From contig JBAZOV010000010.1 in the NCBI GenBank assembly GCA_041648475.1, positions 1-64,000 of the forward strand: 64,000 bases of DNA, given 5' to 3'. The stretch is from Methanoperedens sp041648475 (GTDB lineage: Archaea; Halobacteriota; Methanosarcinia; Methanosarcinales; Methanoperedenaceae). Positions 37,954 through 45,798 of this stretch are shown here, one piece after another (position 1 is the first letter of the stretch; every line of letters begins with the position of its first letter). The notes under the pieces are model-generated. The model was not told the DNA's origin, ran no database searches, and was given only the letters and a program-made list of their open reading frames with translations. A program made the translations under genes and the position numbers.

Positions 37954-38919
37954 TCACAAATTTATCTTAACAGTTTCAAGATATTCCTTCTCTATAAGAT
38001 AATTCCTCAATGCTGTTTCCCAGTTATCCATTTCTAATCCGAACTTTATCAACTTCATGCTCACAAGTGGCGAATACATAGGCCTTCTGGCTTTCGATCG
38101 TAAAATATCAGTCTTTGTCGGAGATAAGTTTGTCTCCATACCAAGCATTTTAAAGATCGCCCCTGCAAACTCATACCATGAACACTGCCCTCCATTGGCT
38201 GCATGATATACCCCAAAAGGTAACCCTTTTTCCAGTATTTTCCCGATCATTTCGGCTGCATCTCTTGTATATGTTGGGGACATTATCATATCATCGACAA
38301 CCTTGATTTCTTCATTATTCCTGGCTTTTTTGATCATGGTCTCAACAAAATTCCCACCCTTGCCGCTTGCTCCCGCGATGCCAAAAAGGCTTGATGATCG
38401 GATTATATAGTGATTATCAACAATGTTTTTGACAAAATATTCTCCTGCAAGCTTACTTATCCCATAAACATCCAGAGGATCAGGAATATCCTCTTCTGTG
38501 TAAGGACATTTTTTCCTTCCGTCAAATACATAATCCGTACTTATGTGCACCAGATCCGCATCCAGATCCTTGCAGACCAATGCAATATTTCTTGCGCCAA
38601 GCGCATTCACAGCAAATGCTTTATCAGGAAAATCTTCGGCATCATCCACTCTTACATAAGCAGCGCAATTAATTACGATATCAGGCTGTATTTTTTCCAG
38701 TACTTTCATTGACGAACTTAAATCAACAACATCAATATCAGCATGGGTAAGGGGAAATATTTCATGCCCGGAATCTTTAAATGTCCTTACAAGATCAGAA
38801 CCCAATTGACCATTCGCACCGATTATGGCTATAACCTTTGAGAAAGGTTTCTCAAACGAAGGGGTATGGTCTGATGACCATACCCCTAGACCGCATAAAG
38901 CGAGGTGTCGCTTTTTCAT
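37954..38919 (-). CDS. rfbD: dTDP-4-dehydrorhamnose reductase
   Basis: Last enzyme of dTDP-L-rhamnose synthesis, reducing dTDP-4-keto-L-rhamnose with NAD(P)H. Rossmann motif G-A-N-G-Q-L-G at 34-40, S-T-D-Y-V-F-D-G at 127-134, catalytic Y152 and K156 in Y-G-I-S-K. The ATG overlaps the rfbB stop (ATGA). Unusually, the family's normal N-terminus (V-I-A-I-I-G) begins only at residue 29. The preceding 28 residues are encoded by DNA made of three back-to-back inverted repeats, and no other in-frame start codon exists between them and the Rossmann fold. So the extension is probably translated. Confidence 0.9.
   Translation of the reverse strand: MKKRHLALCGLGVWSSDHTPSFEKPFSKVIAIIGANGQLGSDLVRTFKDSGHEIFPLTHADIDVVDLSSSMKVLEKIQPDIVINCAAYVRVDDAEDFPDKAFAVNALGARNIALVCKDLDADLVHISTDYVFDGRKKCPYTEEDIPDPLDVYGISKLAGEYFVKNIVDNHYIIRSSSLFGIAGASGKGGNFVETMIKKARNNEEIKVVDDMIMSPTYTRDAAEMIGKILEKGLPFGVYHAANGGQCSWYEFAGAIFKMLGMETNLSPTKTDILRSKARRPMYSPLVSMKLIKFGLEMDNWETALRNYLIEKEYLETVKINL
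38837..38914. repeat. Cluster of three inverted repeats inside the 5' end of rfbD
   Basis: Three perfect inverted repeats lie in 78 bases. TTTGAGAAA/TTTCTCAAA is at 38837-38845 and 38848-38856. GGGGTATGGTC/GACCATACCCC is at 38861-38871 and 38876-38886 with a TGAT loop. AAAGCGA/TCGCTTT is at 38897-38903 and 38908-38914. They encode the odd 28-residue N-terminal extension of RfbD. Confidence 0.85.
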
Positions 38920-39908
38920 GACCAGAATCCTTTATTCTCCCGCGCAAGTTTCTCTTTCAGCGGCTTCCACCACGAGGGATTGTTCTTATACCATTCTACG
39001 GTTTTCATAAGACCCGCTTCAAGATTAATTTTTGGTGCCCAGCCAAGCTCCTTTCTGATCTTAGTATTATCCAGCGCGTATCGATAGTCATGCCCCGGTC
39101 TGTCTTTCACGAATGTTATATAACTCTCGTCCTTTCCCATCAATTCCAGTATGGTCTTCACTATATCAATGTTCCTTTTTTCACTTTCCCCGCCCACATT
39201 GTAAACCTCACCTGCTTTTCCCCGGTCAAGAATAGCAGCGATACCAGCGCAAGTGTCCTCTACAAATATCCAGTCCCTCACATTTGTCCCTTCGCCATAC
39301 ACAGGCACAGGTTTACCTTCCAGGAGATTTGTTATCATAAGCGGAATGAACTTTTCCGGGTACTGGAAATATCCGTAATTGTTAGAAGGTCTTGCTGTGG
39401 CCACATGTAATCCGTATGTTTTTTGATAAGCTCTAATTACCAGATCTGCACAAGCCTTGGAAGCTGAATAAGGGGAATTTGGCAGCAAAGGCAAACTTTC
39501 AGTGAACTTACCAGTTTCCCCTAGTTCGCCATAAACCTCATCCGTTGAAATATGCACAAATTTTTTAACATCGCTATTCCTGCAAGCTTCAAGAAGGGTC
39601 CTTGTTCCTTCGATATTTGTACTAAAAAAAGGCCCAGGATCAAGTATTGACCTGTCAACATGGCTCTCGGCAGCGAAATTAACAATATGGTCAACATCTT
39701 TAATAAGATCTGTAACAAGCTTTTTATCTTCAATCCTGCCTCTGACAAATCTATATTTTTCATTTACCTCGATGTCCCTCAGGTTGGCGGGATTTCCTGA
39801 ATATGTCAATATGTCCAGGTTTATTATGTCATGGTCAGTGTTTTTAAGCATATGATGAATAAAATTCGAACCAATGAATCCGCATCCGCCTGTTACTAAT
39901 AGTTTCAT
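38916..39908 (-). CDS. rfbB: dTDP-glucose 4,6-dehydratase
   Basis: 330 residues of the extended SDR family. NAD-binding G-G-C-G-F-I-G at 7-13, T122-D123-E124 in the active site (H-I-S-T-D-E-V-Y-G), catalytic Y147 and K151 in Y-S-A-S-K, and the family motif R-P-S-N-N-Y-G. Converts dTDP-glucose to dTDP-4-keto-6-deoxyglucose, the second step to dTDP-rhamnose. Full length for the family. Three bases separate it from rfbC and it overlaps rfbD by four, so the rfb genes are one coupled unit. Confidence 0.95.
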   Translation of the reverse strand: MKLLVTGGCGFIGSNFIHHMLKNTDHDIINLDILTYSGNPANLRDIEVNEKYRFVRGRIEDKKLVTDLIKDVDHIVNFAAESHVDRSILDPGPFFSTNIEGTRTLLEACRNSDVKKFVHISTDEVYGELGETGKFTESLPLLPNSPYSASKACADLVIRAYQKTYGLHVATARPSNNYGYFQYPEKFIPLMITNLLEGKPVPVYGEGTNVRDWIFVEDTCAGIAAILDRGKAGEVYNVGGESEKRNIDIVKTILELMGKDESYITFVKDRPGHDYRYALDNTKIRKELGWAPKINLEAGLMKTVEWYKNNPSWWKPLKEKLARENKGFWS

Positions 39909-39911
39909 CGT

Positions 39912-40385
39912 TTAATCCACCTTAAAAGGACTTTCAGGGTCACCCTCATATCGTATCTCATCCACTTTCTCTTTCTTTCCCCAGCCGGCATAAAGTTTAT
40001 TGGGGAGATTTATCACAAGACCTGGCACATTGCCGATATTTTTATAAGCATGCACTATTCCCGGAGGCACTATCACTATCTTTGGATCATTTTCACCTGT
40101 TATCAGGCTCATTTTATGGTTATACGTTGCTGACTCTTTTCTATTGTCCCACAGAACTAACTTAAAGCTGGAACTTAAAAAACAAAAATAATCTGTTTGT
40201 TCCAGATGTTCATGAGGCCCTCTTATTATCCCCGGGTAAGTGAGCGATATGTACGACATCTCAGGGAGAATTTGTTCCTCGATCATATCTTTTCTGAAAA
40301 GTTCTATTAACCAGCCCCTTTTATCATCATTTTTTATTAGATCTTTTACGATAATATCATTAATTTCAGCGGATTTGAAACTCAT
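39912..40385 (-). CDS. rfbC: dTDP-4-dehydrorhamnose 3,5-epimerase family protein
   Basis: 157-residue cupin. D-K-R-G-W-L-I-E-L-F-R and R-G-P-H-E-H-L-E-Q-T-D-Y-F match the RmlC substrate-binding and catalytic-His region (H58 probably catalytic). I-V-I-V-P-P-G-I-V-H-A-Y is the second cupin motif. Shorter than the ~180-residue bacterial RmlC, as is common for archaeal members. Its start overlaps the rfbA stop by four bases. By position it should epimerise the rfbB product at C3 and C5. A 3,4-ketoisomerase-type cupin specificity cannot be excluded from sequence alone. Confidence 0.85.
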   Translation of the reverse strand: MSFKSAEINDIIVKDLIKNDDKRGWLIELFRKDMIEEQILPEMSYISLTYPGIIRGPHEHLEQTDYFCFLSSSFKLVLWDNRKESATYNHKMSLITGENDPKIVIVPPGIVHAYKNIGNVPGLVINLPNKLYAGWGKKEKVDEIRYEGDPESPFKVD

Positions 40386-41446
40386 ACTTCTATCTCCGAA
40401 TAATCCCCGATCATCAATCTCAATGCTCCCCGACCCTTATTGTTCTTTGATAGTTTCACACCCTTTCCAAGTAAGCTGTCCTCCAGCCGTTCTATTTCCA
40501 TGACCTGGGTGTTATCGAGGATCACACAATGTTCAATTGAAGATTCAATAATTTTAGTATTGTTACCGATGCTGGTATGCGGACCTATAAATGAATTCTC
40601 GATGTGAGAGTTTTCACCGATTGCGACGGGGCCCCGGATAATGCTGTTTACGATAACTGAGCCTTTTTCAATTTTAACTCTTCCCGTAATTTTGCTGTTA
40701 TTATCTACACTACCACATATATCATATTTAATATATTCATCAAGGACAATGCTGTTCGCAGTTAAAATATCATCCTTTTTTCCGGTATCCAGCCACCATG
40801 CATTCAAGATCTCGCTTTTAACATTGCAGCCCATCTCGATCAATTCCTGGATCGCATCTGTGATCTCAAGCTCATTTCGCCAGGATGGTTTTATCCTCTC
40901 AATAGCAACGTGTATCTTTGGAGAAAAGATATATACTCCTACCAGAGCTAAATTGCTGGGCGGCTGCTTGGGTTTCTCAATAAGCTTAATTACATTTCCT
41001 TTTTCATCCAGGACAGCAACGCCAAAAGCGCCCGGATTTTCAACTTTTTTAAGCAAAATAAGCGCATCCAGCCTTTCCCGGTTAAATTTATCCACAAGCT
41101 TATTTATTCCTTCACCAAGCAGGTTATCCCCGAGGCACATTACAAAAGAGTCATCTTTTAAGAAGTGTTTTGCAGTTTTTACAGCATGAGCCAGTCCCAG
41201 CGGCTCCTGTATGATATATTCGACCTTTATGCCCCATGATGAGCCATCTTTTACATAGTCTTTAACAAATCCTCCTGTTTCCGGGGCGATTATTATTGCT
41301 GTATCTTCTATTCCAGCCTGGGAAGTTTGATCCAGGACATAACCCAGAATAGGTTTATTAGCTACCGGAATGAGCTGTTTTGCTGTTGTAAATGTTAAAG
41401 GTCTAAGCCTTGTTCCCTTACCGCCGCTTAATATTAATGCTTTCAT
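40382..41446 (-). CDS. rfbA: Glucose-1-phosphate thymidylyltransferase, long form
   Basis: 354 residues. The N-terminal nucleotidyltransferase has G-G-K-G-T-R-L-R-P-L-T and K-Q-L-I-P-V-A-N-K-P. C-L-G-D-N-L-L lies in the sugar site. The C-terminal third is a left-handed beta-helix of hexapeptide type (G-P-V-A-I-G-E-N-S-H-I-E-N-S-F-I-G), which marks the long RmlA form common in archaea. Makes dTDP-glucose from dTTP and glucose-1-phosphate, opening the dTDP-rhamnose pathway. First gene of the minus-strand operon; GAGGG lies just before the ATG. Confidence 0.95.
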   Translation of the reverse strand: MKALILSGGKGTRLRPLTFTTAKQLIPVANKPILGYVLDQTSQAGIEDTAIIIAPETGGFVKDYVKDGSSWGIKVEYIIQEPLGLAHAVKTAKHFLKDDSFVMCLGDNLLGEGINKLVDKFNRERLDALILLKKVENPGAFGVAVLDEKGNVIKLIEKPKQPPSNLALVGVYIFSPKIHVAIERIKPSWRNELEITDAIQELIEMGCNVKSEILNAWWLDTGKKDDILTANSIVLDEYIKYDICGSVDNNSKITGRVKIEKGSVIVNSIIRGPVAIGENSHIENSFIGPHTSIGNNTKIIESSIEHCVILDNTQVMEIERLEDSLLGKGVKLSKNNKGRGALRLMIGDYSEIEV

Positions 41447-41771
41447 TTTTCCCTCAAATCCAATGATTGTGATATGGATAGCTTAAAGGTAATTATAGGT
41501 ATATCAATTTGATGACATGAATTGATTGACCCCTTAGACCGATAAGGGCAATAGGTGGTAAATTGCAAAGATTATCGGCCAGTGGGGTTCTTTGAATAGT
41601 ATATGTTCATATTCATATAAGATTGAGTGAGATAAAATGTGCCTAATATCACACGAAAGAAATATCCTAAAGATAATGTGATCGGTGTGAACTATAATGT
41701 GAAATTTGTGGTTTATTGTGAATATTAATCCTACTAACCCTTATCGTATTGTGAAATAGGAATCAAAGTAT
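41447..41771. promoter_or_regulatory. Divergent regulatory region between rfbA and the atypical receiver gene
   Basis: 325 bases without a gene. Five TGTGA pentamers on the plus strand (starting 41677, 41686, 41698, 41717, 41750) and one TCACAC (41649-41654) cluster upstream of the receiver gene. They match the half-site seen twice in the archaellin and cheY promoters. A long hairpin also lies at 41529-41588. Confidence 0.5.
41529..41588 (+). other. Long imperfect hairpin in the rfbA/receiver intergenic region
   Basis: ACCCC (41529-41533) and CCGATAA (41539-41545) pair with TTATCGG (41572-41578) and GGGGT (41584-41588). This leaves a symmetrical 5-base internal loop and a 26-base apical loop. 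It could be part of a small RNA or a 5' leader; no T-tract follows. Confidence 0.4.
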
Positions 41772-42401
41772 ATGATCCCGAAGAAATTAAGTTCCATCCT
41801 CTTAGTAAATAGTGAACCGGATATTTCAGAACTCTTCGCAGAAATGCTTTTGATGGGCGATGAGGTATACATAATAAATACCGCAAAAACAGGAAAAGAA
41901 TGCCTCCAGTCAATTGAACGAAATCCTCCGGACCTTGTTCTGCTCGATACGGAAATTCCAGATATGGGTGGCTGGGAATTGATCGGGAATATCAATAAAA
42001 ACTGGGAGATACCAGTCATAATAATCAGTTCAAAAACCCCTGTTCTTGAAGATTTCATGCGTATTTCAAAAGTATCTGACTACCTCACAAAACCAGTCAC
42101 CCTTGATGGTCTCCTGATGGCTGTCAAAGATGCCCTGGAATTACCACGCCTTTTAGACCAATGTATCGGAAGCGTTAACAAATACATGGATAAAGAGAAC
42201 TCCATGTACAAATTATTCCTGCTTCTCAAACAGAATATATCAGACAGGAAACAGTATATATTATTGAAGCAACTTTATTCAGATCGAAATCGGGGTAATG
42301 AGGTAGAAACAAAACTCATGCTGGATAATTTAAAAGGAAAAATCAATAAAGCAAGAAATGATATTGAATATTTTAAGAATAATAAGGTTATATTTGCTTG
42401 A
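41772..42401 (+). CDS. Receiver-domain protein with altered acidic pocket
   Basis: 209 residues. Residues 1-125 are a CheY-like receiver with phosphoacceptor D59 (V-L-L-D-T-E-I-P-D-M-G-G) and K107 (L-T-K-P-V). However, the two acidic residues that normally end beta-1 are N13 and S14, with E15 retained (L-V-N-S-E-P-D). The remaining ~85 residues are helical and charged, with no DNA-binding motif I recognise. It sits alone just before the archaellin operon, behind a cluster of TGTGA motifs. Loss of the Mg-binding acids suggests weak or phosphorylation-independent signalling; a role in motility control is inferred from position. Confidence 0.85.
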   Translation: MIPKKLSSILLVNSEPDISELFAEMLLMGDEVYIINTAKTGKECLQSIERNPPDLVLLDTEIPDMGGWELIGNINKNWEIPVIIISSKTPVLEDFMRISKVSDYLTKPVTLDGLLMAVKDALELPRLLDQCIGSVNKYMDKENSMYKLFLLLKQNISDRKQYILLKQLYSDRNRGNEVETKLMLDNLKGKINKARNDIEYFKNNKVIFA

Positions 42402-42434
42402 TTTATTTTTCATAGGCTTTCTTACAAACAATCT

Positions 42435-42462
42435 TCACACTTTTTTCACAACTTTGTTTATA
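42435..42462 (+). promoter_or_regulatory. Archaellin operon promoter with paired TCACAC element
   Basis: TCACAC (42435-42440) and TCACAA (42446-42451) are spaced 11 bp start to start and run straight into CTTTGTTTATA (42452-42462), whose TTTATA is the likely TATA box. Transcription should start near 42485, giving a ~65-base leader. The same arrangement precedes cheY. Confidence 0.65.
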
Positions 42463-42500
42463 TCCACGTATAATGCTAATAATCATGTGAAGCAAGGTTA

Positions 42501-42514
42501 GGCGTAATGACGCC
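42501..42514 (+). other. Small hairpin in the archaellin leader
   Basis: GGCGT (42501-42505) pairs with ACGCC (42510-42514) around AATG. It lies in the predicted 5' leader, about 30 bases before the GGAGG ribosome-binding site of the first archaellin. Confidence 0.4.
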
Positions 42515-42552
42515 ACCTGAGTTTCGGAAAAAAAAACAATAATGGAGGCGTT

Positions 42553-43101
42553 ATGAAAGCTAAAGGAACAAAATTATTAAAAAATGAGGATGCTGATGTT
42601 GGTATTGGCACACTGATAATCTTCATCGCTATGGTACTTGTCGCAGCGGTGGCAGCAGCAGTGTTGATCCAGACATCAGGCATATTGCAGCAGAAAGCCC
42701 AGCAGACAGGTAAAGAAGCGACAGCGGAAGTATCATCCAACCTGAAAATTGTATCGGTTGTCGGCAACGTTAGCGGTTCCACAATTGATTATTTGACGGT
42801 ATTGGCAGAATTATCAGCCGGTGGAAATCCTATCGATATAAATACAACGAAATTTAAATATATTGATAATACAACTGCGAATTTCATCACGGTAACTTAT
42901 ACAGAACCACGGAATAATACCGCGGCTAATTATGTTCTGGAGCCGGGGGAACTTGGCATGTTTGTATTTAATATTAATAATATGTCAGTCAGGGCGACTG
43001 GGACTATCCAGTTTATGCCTGAAACAGGTACTATGGTAACAAAAGATTTAGTGGCCCCGACAACATTCGGTGGGAAGACAGAGATTCAGTTATTCCCCTG
43101 A
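42553..43101 (+). CDS. flaB1: Archaellin FlaB1
   Basis: 182-residue filament subunit of the archaellum. It has a short charged class III signal peptide, then the hydrophobic polymerisation helix V-G-I-G-T-L-I-I-F-I-A-M-V-L-V. Residue 14, just before the expected prepilin-peptidase cut, is Ala, whereas the three following archaellins have Gly. The rest is the beta-rich exposed domain with N-glycosylation sequons (e.g. N-V-S). GGAGG precedes the ATG. First gene of the motility operon. Confidence 0.95.
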   Translation: MKAKGTKLLKNEDADVGIGTLIIFIAMVLVAAVAAAVLIQTSGILQQKAQQTGKEATAEVSSNLKIVSVVGNVSGSTIDYLTVLAELSAGGNPIDINTTKFKYIDNTTANFITVTYTEPRNNTAANYVLEPGELGMFVFNINNMSVRATGTIQFMPETGTMVTKDLVAPTTFGGKTEIQLFP

Positions 43102-43883
43102 AGGAAATATTCAATGAAGGTGATAATATGATTAAATCAAAAAATAACATATTGAAAAATAACGCAGGTGATGTTGGTATTGGCACGCTGATAATCTTCA
43201 TCGCTATGGTACTTGTCGCGGCGGTGGCAGCAGCAGTGTTGATCCAGACATCAGGCATATTGCAGCAGAAAGCCCAGCAGACAGGTAAAGAAGCGACAGC
43301 GGAAGTATCTTCCAACTTGAAAATTATATCGGTGGTCGGCAGCAATGGCACCGGTGGAATTATTACATTGACAATATTGGCAGAAATATCAGCCGGTGGA
43401 AATAATCTCGATACAAATGAAATTATGTATAAATATATTAATGAAACTTCATCGGGTTTCATCACGGCAAGTTATAGTGAAGACCGGAGTGTCACCGCTG
43501 ATAATGTTCTGGAGCCTGGAGAACTTGGCAAATTTACATTTAGTATTGCCGATAGACCGTTGGATGTCAGGGACACCGCAACTATCCAGTTTATCCCTGA
43601 AACAGGTACTATGGTAACAAAAGATATAGTAGCCCCGTCAACATTCGGTGGGAAGACAGAGATCCAGTTATTCCCCTGAAGGAAATATTCAATGAAGGTG
43701 ATAATATGATTAAATCAAAAAATAACATATTGAAAAATAACACAGGCGATGTCGGTATTGGCACGCTGATAATTTTCATCGCTATGGTACTTGTCGCGGC
43801 GGTGGCAGCAGCAGTGTTGATCCAGACATCAGGCATATTGCAGCAAAAAGCCCAGTTGACTGGTAAAGAAGCGACAGCGGAAG
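43010..43883 (+). repeat. Near-identical duplicated block across flaB1-flaB2-flaB3 junctions
   Basis: About 295 bp at 43010-43305 recur at 43588-43883, offset 578. The block covers the 3' end of one archaellin, the whole spacer (GAAGGTGATAATATG) and the conserved N-terminal helix of the next. Only a few bases differ. Confidence 0.85.
43128..43679 (+). CDS. flaB2: Archaellin FlaB2
   Basis: 183 residues. Class III signal peptide with Gly at position 14 followed by D-V-G-I-G-T-L-I-I-F-I-A-M-V-L-V. The C-terminal exposed domain differs from FlaB1 in its middle (~70-150) but ends with the same F-G-G-K-T-E-I-Q-L-F-P. GAAGGTGAT is the ribosome-binding site; 26 bases follow flaB1. Filament subunit made from a tandem duplication. 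Confidence 0.95.
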   Translation: MIKSKNNILKNNAGDVGIGTLIIFIAMVLVAAVAAAVLIQTSGILQQKAQQTGKEATAEVSSNLKIISVVGSNGTGGIITLTILAEISAGGNNLDTNEIMYKYINETSSGFITASYSEDRSVTADNVLEPGELGKFTFSIADRPLDVRDTATIQFIPETGTMVTKDIVAPSTFGGKTEIQLFP

Positions 43884-44296
43884 TAGCATCAAATATAAAG
43901 ATAGTATCGGTTATAGGTAACAGCGATGGTACTAACATTACAAACTTTACGGTAGCAGTCCAAACCGCTGCTGGTGGAACAGATATAGACTTTACCAGGG
44001 TTGTTATTAAATATATTGATTCCTCTGGTCCAACAGATACAATGAAATACAATTCGAACTATTCGATCAGTCCGAATGCAACTTTATTTACAGTTAATGA
44101 TAGCAGCGCAAGCCCCGTTGTGAATCCAGTGGTGTCGCCAGGTGAACTTGGAATAGTTAAAATTGTTCCAACCCGTGCATTGGCCCCCAGGGGAAAAGCT
44201 ACAATTCAGTTTATTCCTGAGACAGGCACAATGGTTGTCAAGGAAGTAGTTGCTCCTGCAACCTTTAAGGGGTCATTCATTCAGCTATTCCCCTGA
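43706..44296 (+). CDS. flaB3: Archaellin FlaB3
   Basis: 196 residues. The signal peptide and first ~60 residues are almost identical to FlaB2 (Gly at position 14). The outer domain is longer and distinct, with several sequons, and ends S-F-I-Q-L-F-P. The shared spacer and 5' end show it arose with flaB2 by duplication. Its stop codon lies inside the first arm of a hairpin that precedes flaB4. Confidence 0.95.
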   Translation: MIKSKNNILKNNTGDVGIGTLIIFIAMVLVAAVAAAVLIQTSGILQQKAQLTGKEATAEVASNIKIVSVIGNSDGTNITNFTVAVQTAAGGTDIDFTRVVIKYIDSSGPTDTMKYNSNYSISPNATLFTVNDSSASPVVNPVVSPGELGIVKIVPTRALAPRGKATIQFIPETGTMVVKEVVAPATFKGSFIQLFP

Positions 44297-44316
44297 AAAA
44301 GGGGAATTTTTTCCCC
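44288..44316 (+). terminator. Overlapping alternative hairpins between flaB3 and flaB4
   Basis: TTCCCC (44288-44293) can pair with GGGGAA (44301-44306), followed directly by six Ts, a terminator-like form. The same GGGGAA can instead pair with TTCCCC (44311-44316) over a TTTT loop. The first arm overlaps the flaB3 stop codon. This arrangement would allow partial termination inside the operon. Confidence 0.55.
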
Positions 44317-44335
44317 TAAAAGATGGAGTAAAATT

Positions 44336-44929
44336 ATGAAAGCAAACCAAAAATTCCTGAAGGACAATGAAAGAGGTGATATAGGAGTCGGCACTTTGAT
44401 CATCTTCATAGCAATGGTGCTTGTAGCTGCAGTAGCTGCCACTGTTTTGATATACACAACAGGATCGCTTCAGCAGAAAGCAACAAAGACCAGCAAAGAG
44501 GCGACGCAACAGATATCATCGAATATCATTGTGGAACAGGTCCTGGGTGACAGGTCTACTAATATAAGTAGTAACATAGGTTCTATACTGGTTAGGATCA
44601 AACCGGATGTAGGAACTACATCTATCGACCTGAGGCAGGTCATTGTGACGATTATGGATTCTTCCCAGCGTTACGATCTTAATTATGGAAATTATACTGC
44701 AACTGCAGTCCGTGATGAAGATTTATCATTTACTAACACTACACCGGTACTTAACAGTGGAGATTTGATAGAGATAGCGGTAAGTCAGTCTGCAATATCA
44801 GCCATTACCTTAGCCCCAAGAAAAACATTCTGGCTATCTTTAAACCAGGAACTTGGACAGGCAGTAAATCTTGAAATAGCAACACCAAATTCGTTCGGAG
44901 TAAACAGGTACGTCCGACTATATCCATAA
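44336..44929 (+). CDS. flaB4: Archaellin FlaB4
   Basis: 197 residues and the most diverged of the four. The signal peptide ends N-E-R-G, then D-I-G-V-G-T-L-I-I-F-I-A-M-V-L-V. Compared with FlaB1-3 it has Y-T-T-G-S-L-Q-Q-K-A-T-K-T after the helix and a different C-terminus (R-Y-V-R-L-Y-P). It lies after the hairpin, so it may be made at a different level and form a distinct, for example cell-proximal, filament segment; that is inference. Confidence 0.93.
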   Translation: MKANQKFLKDNERGDIGVGTLIIFIAMVLVAAVAATVLIYTTGSLQQKATKTSKEATQQISSNIIVEQVLGDRSTNISSNIGSILVRIKPDVGTTSIDLRQVIVTIMDSSQRYDLNYGNYTATAVRDEDLSFTNTTPVLNSGDLIEIAVSQSAISAITLAPRKTFWLSLNQELGQAVNLEIATPNSFGVNRYVRLYP

Positions 44930-44944
44930 CAGCTGAGGCATAGA

Positions 44945-45334
44945 ATGGGATTTTCAACCTCTGCTGTTGTGGTTATTTTTTTCGCATCAGTAATGTATAT
45001 GGTTTCAATGTTTTATCCCCTCTATGATATGTCAAATAAACAGGTTCAAGAGGCTGAAAAAATTTCAAATGAACTATGGAATGAAAAATTGAATACAAAA
45101 ATAGTAATAACGAATCGGGTTGGAAACGACCTTACAATCTATAACAATGGAACTACGACTCTTGATTCAAGGAAGATCAATGTAATTATTGATGGGAATA
45201 TCAAATCCACTCCCCCTGTAAGTCCTGGCGGTGTATGGCCGCCAAAGACATCCATTAATGTGGATATCGTTGATGCAGGTGGAAGAGTTAAAATTGTAAC
45301 CGCAAACGGCGCAGCAGATTATTCAGTACCATAG
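44945..45334 (+). CDS. flaF: Archaellum protein FlaF/ArlF
   Basis: 129 residues. An N-terminal membrane helix (S-A-V-V-V-I-F-F-A-S-V-M-Y-M-V-S-M-F) is followed by a short coiled segment and a beta-sandwich domain that in characterised ArlF sits outside the membrane and contacts the S-layer. No class III cleavage site. Lies directly between flaB4 and flaG, so there is no flaC/D/E in the usual position. Confidence 0.9.
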   Translation: MGFSTSAVVVIFFASVMYMVSMFYPLYDMSNKQVQEAEKISNELWNEKLNTKIVITNRVGNDLTIYNNGTTTLDSRKINVIIDGNIKSTPPVSPGGVWPPKTSINVDIVDAGGRVKIVTANGAADYSVP

Positions 45335-45343
45335 GAGGCAAGA

Positions 45344-45796
45344 ATGGGCGCAGGTGCATCCGCAACCCAGATGGTTTTCTTCATAACATCTGTCATAATC
45401 GCATTAAGTGTAGTAGGAGCCATATTCATGAACATCCAGTCCCTCTCATCGGCTGTAATTATTAGCAGTAAGACACTGACAGAGCAATTAAAAACGGACA
45501 TTACAGTGATCAACGACCCCGAAATCATTCCTAATTCCAGTGGAATATATTATACATTTTATGTAAAAAACACAGGGGTACAAGAACTCGGCACCAAATA
45601 TATAAATGTGATAATAGACGGAAATATCATTTCGGATAATGATCTTAATAAAACGATAATAGAAGGCGGCCAGACATGGCTCACAGGAGACGTTTTGCAG
45701 ATAAACACCACCGTAACACTCACAGCAGGCAATCATAATCTAAGAGTCATCACAAGTAGTGGAATTGAAGATACATTTTCATTCAGGACAACATAA
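45344..45796 (+). CDS. flaG: Archaellum protein FlaG/ArlG
   Basis: 150 residues. The N-terminus M-G-A-G-A-S-A-T-Q-M-V-F-F-I-T-S-V-I-I-A is the archaellin-like helix of ArlG, followed by a beta-sandwich domain. ArlG is thought to form a periplasmic filament capped by ArlF that anchors the motor stator. AGGAGGC precedes the ATG; the gene ends two bases before flaH. Confidence 0.9.
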   Translation: MGAGASATQMVFFITSVIIALSVVGAIFMNIQSLSSAVIISSKTLTEQLKTDITVINDPEIIPNSSGIYYTFYVKNTGVQELGTKYINVIIDGNIISDNDLNKTIIEGGQTWLTGDVLQINTTVTLTAGNHNLRVITSSGIEDTFSFRTT

Positions 45797-45798
45797 CT

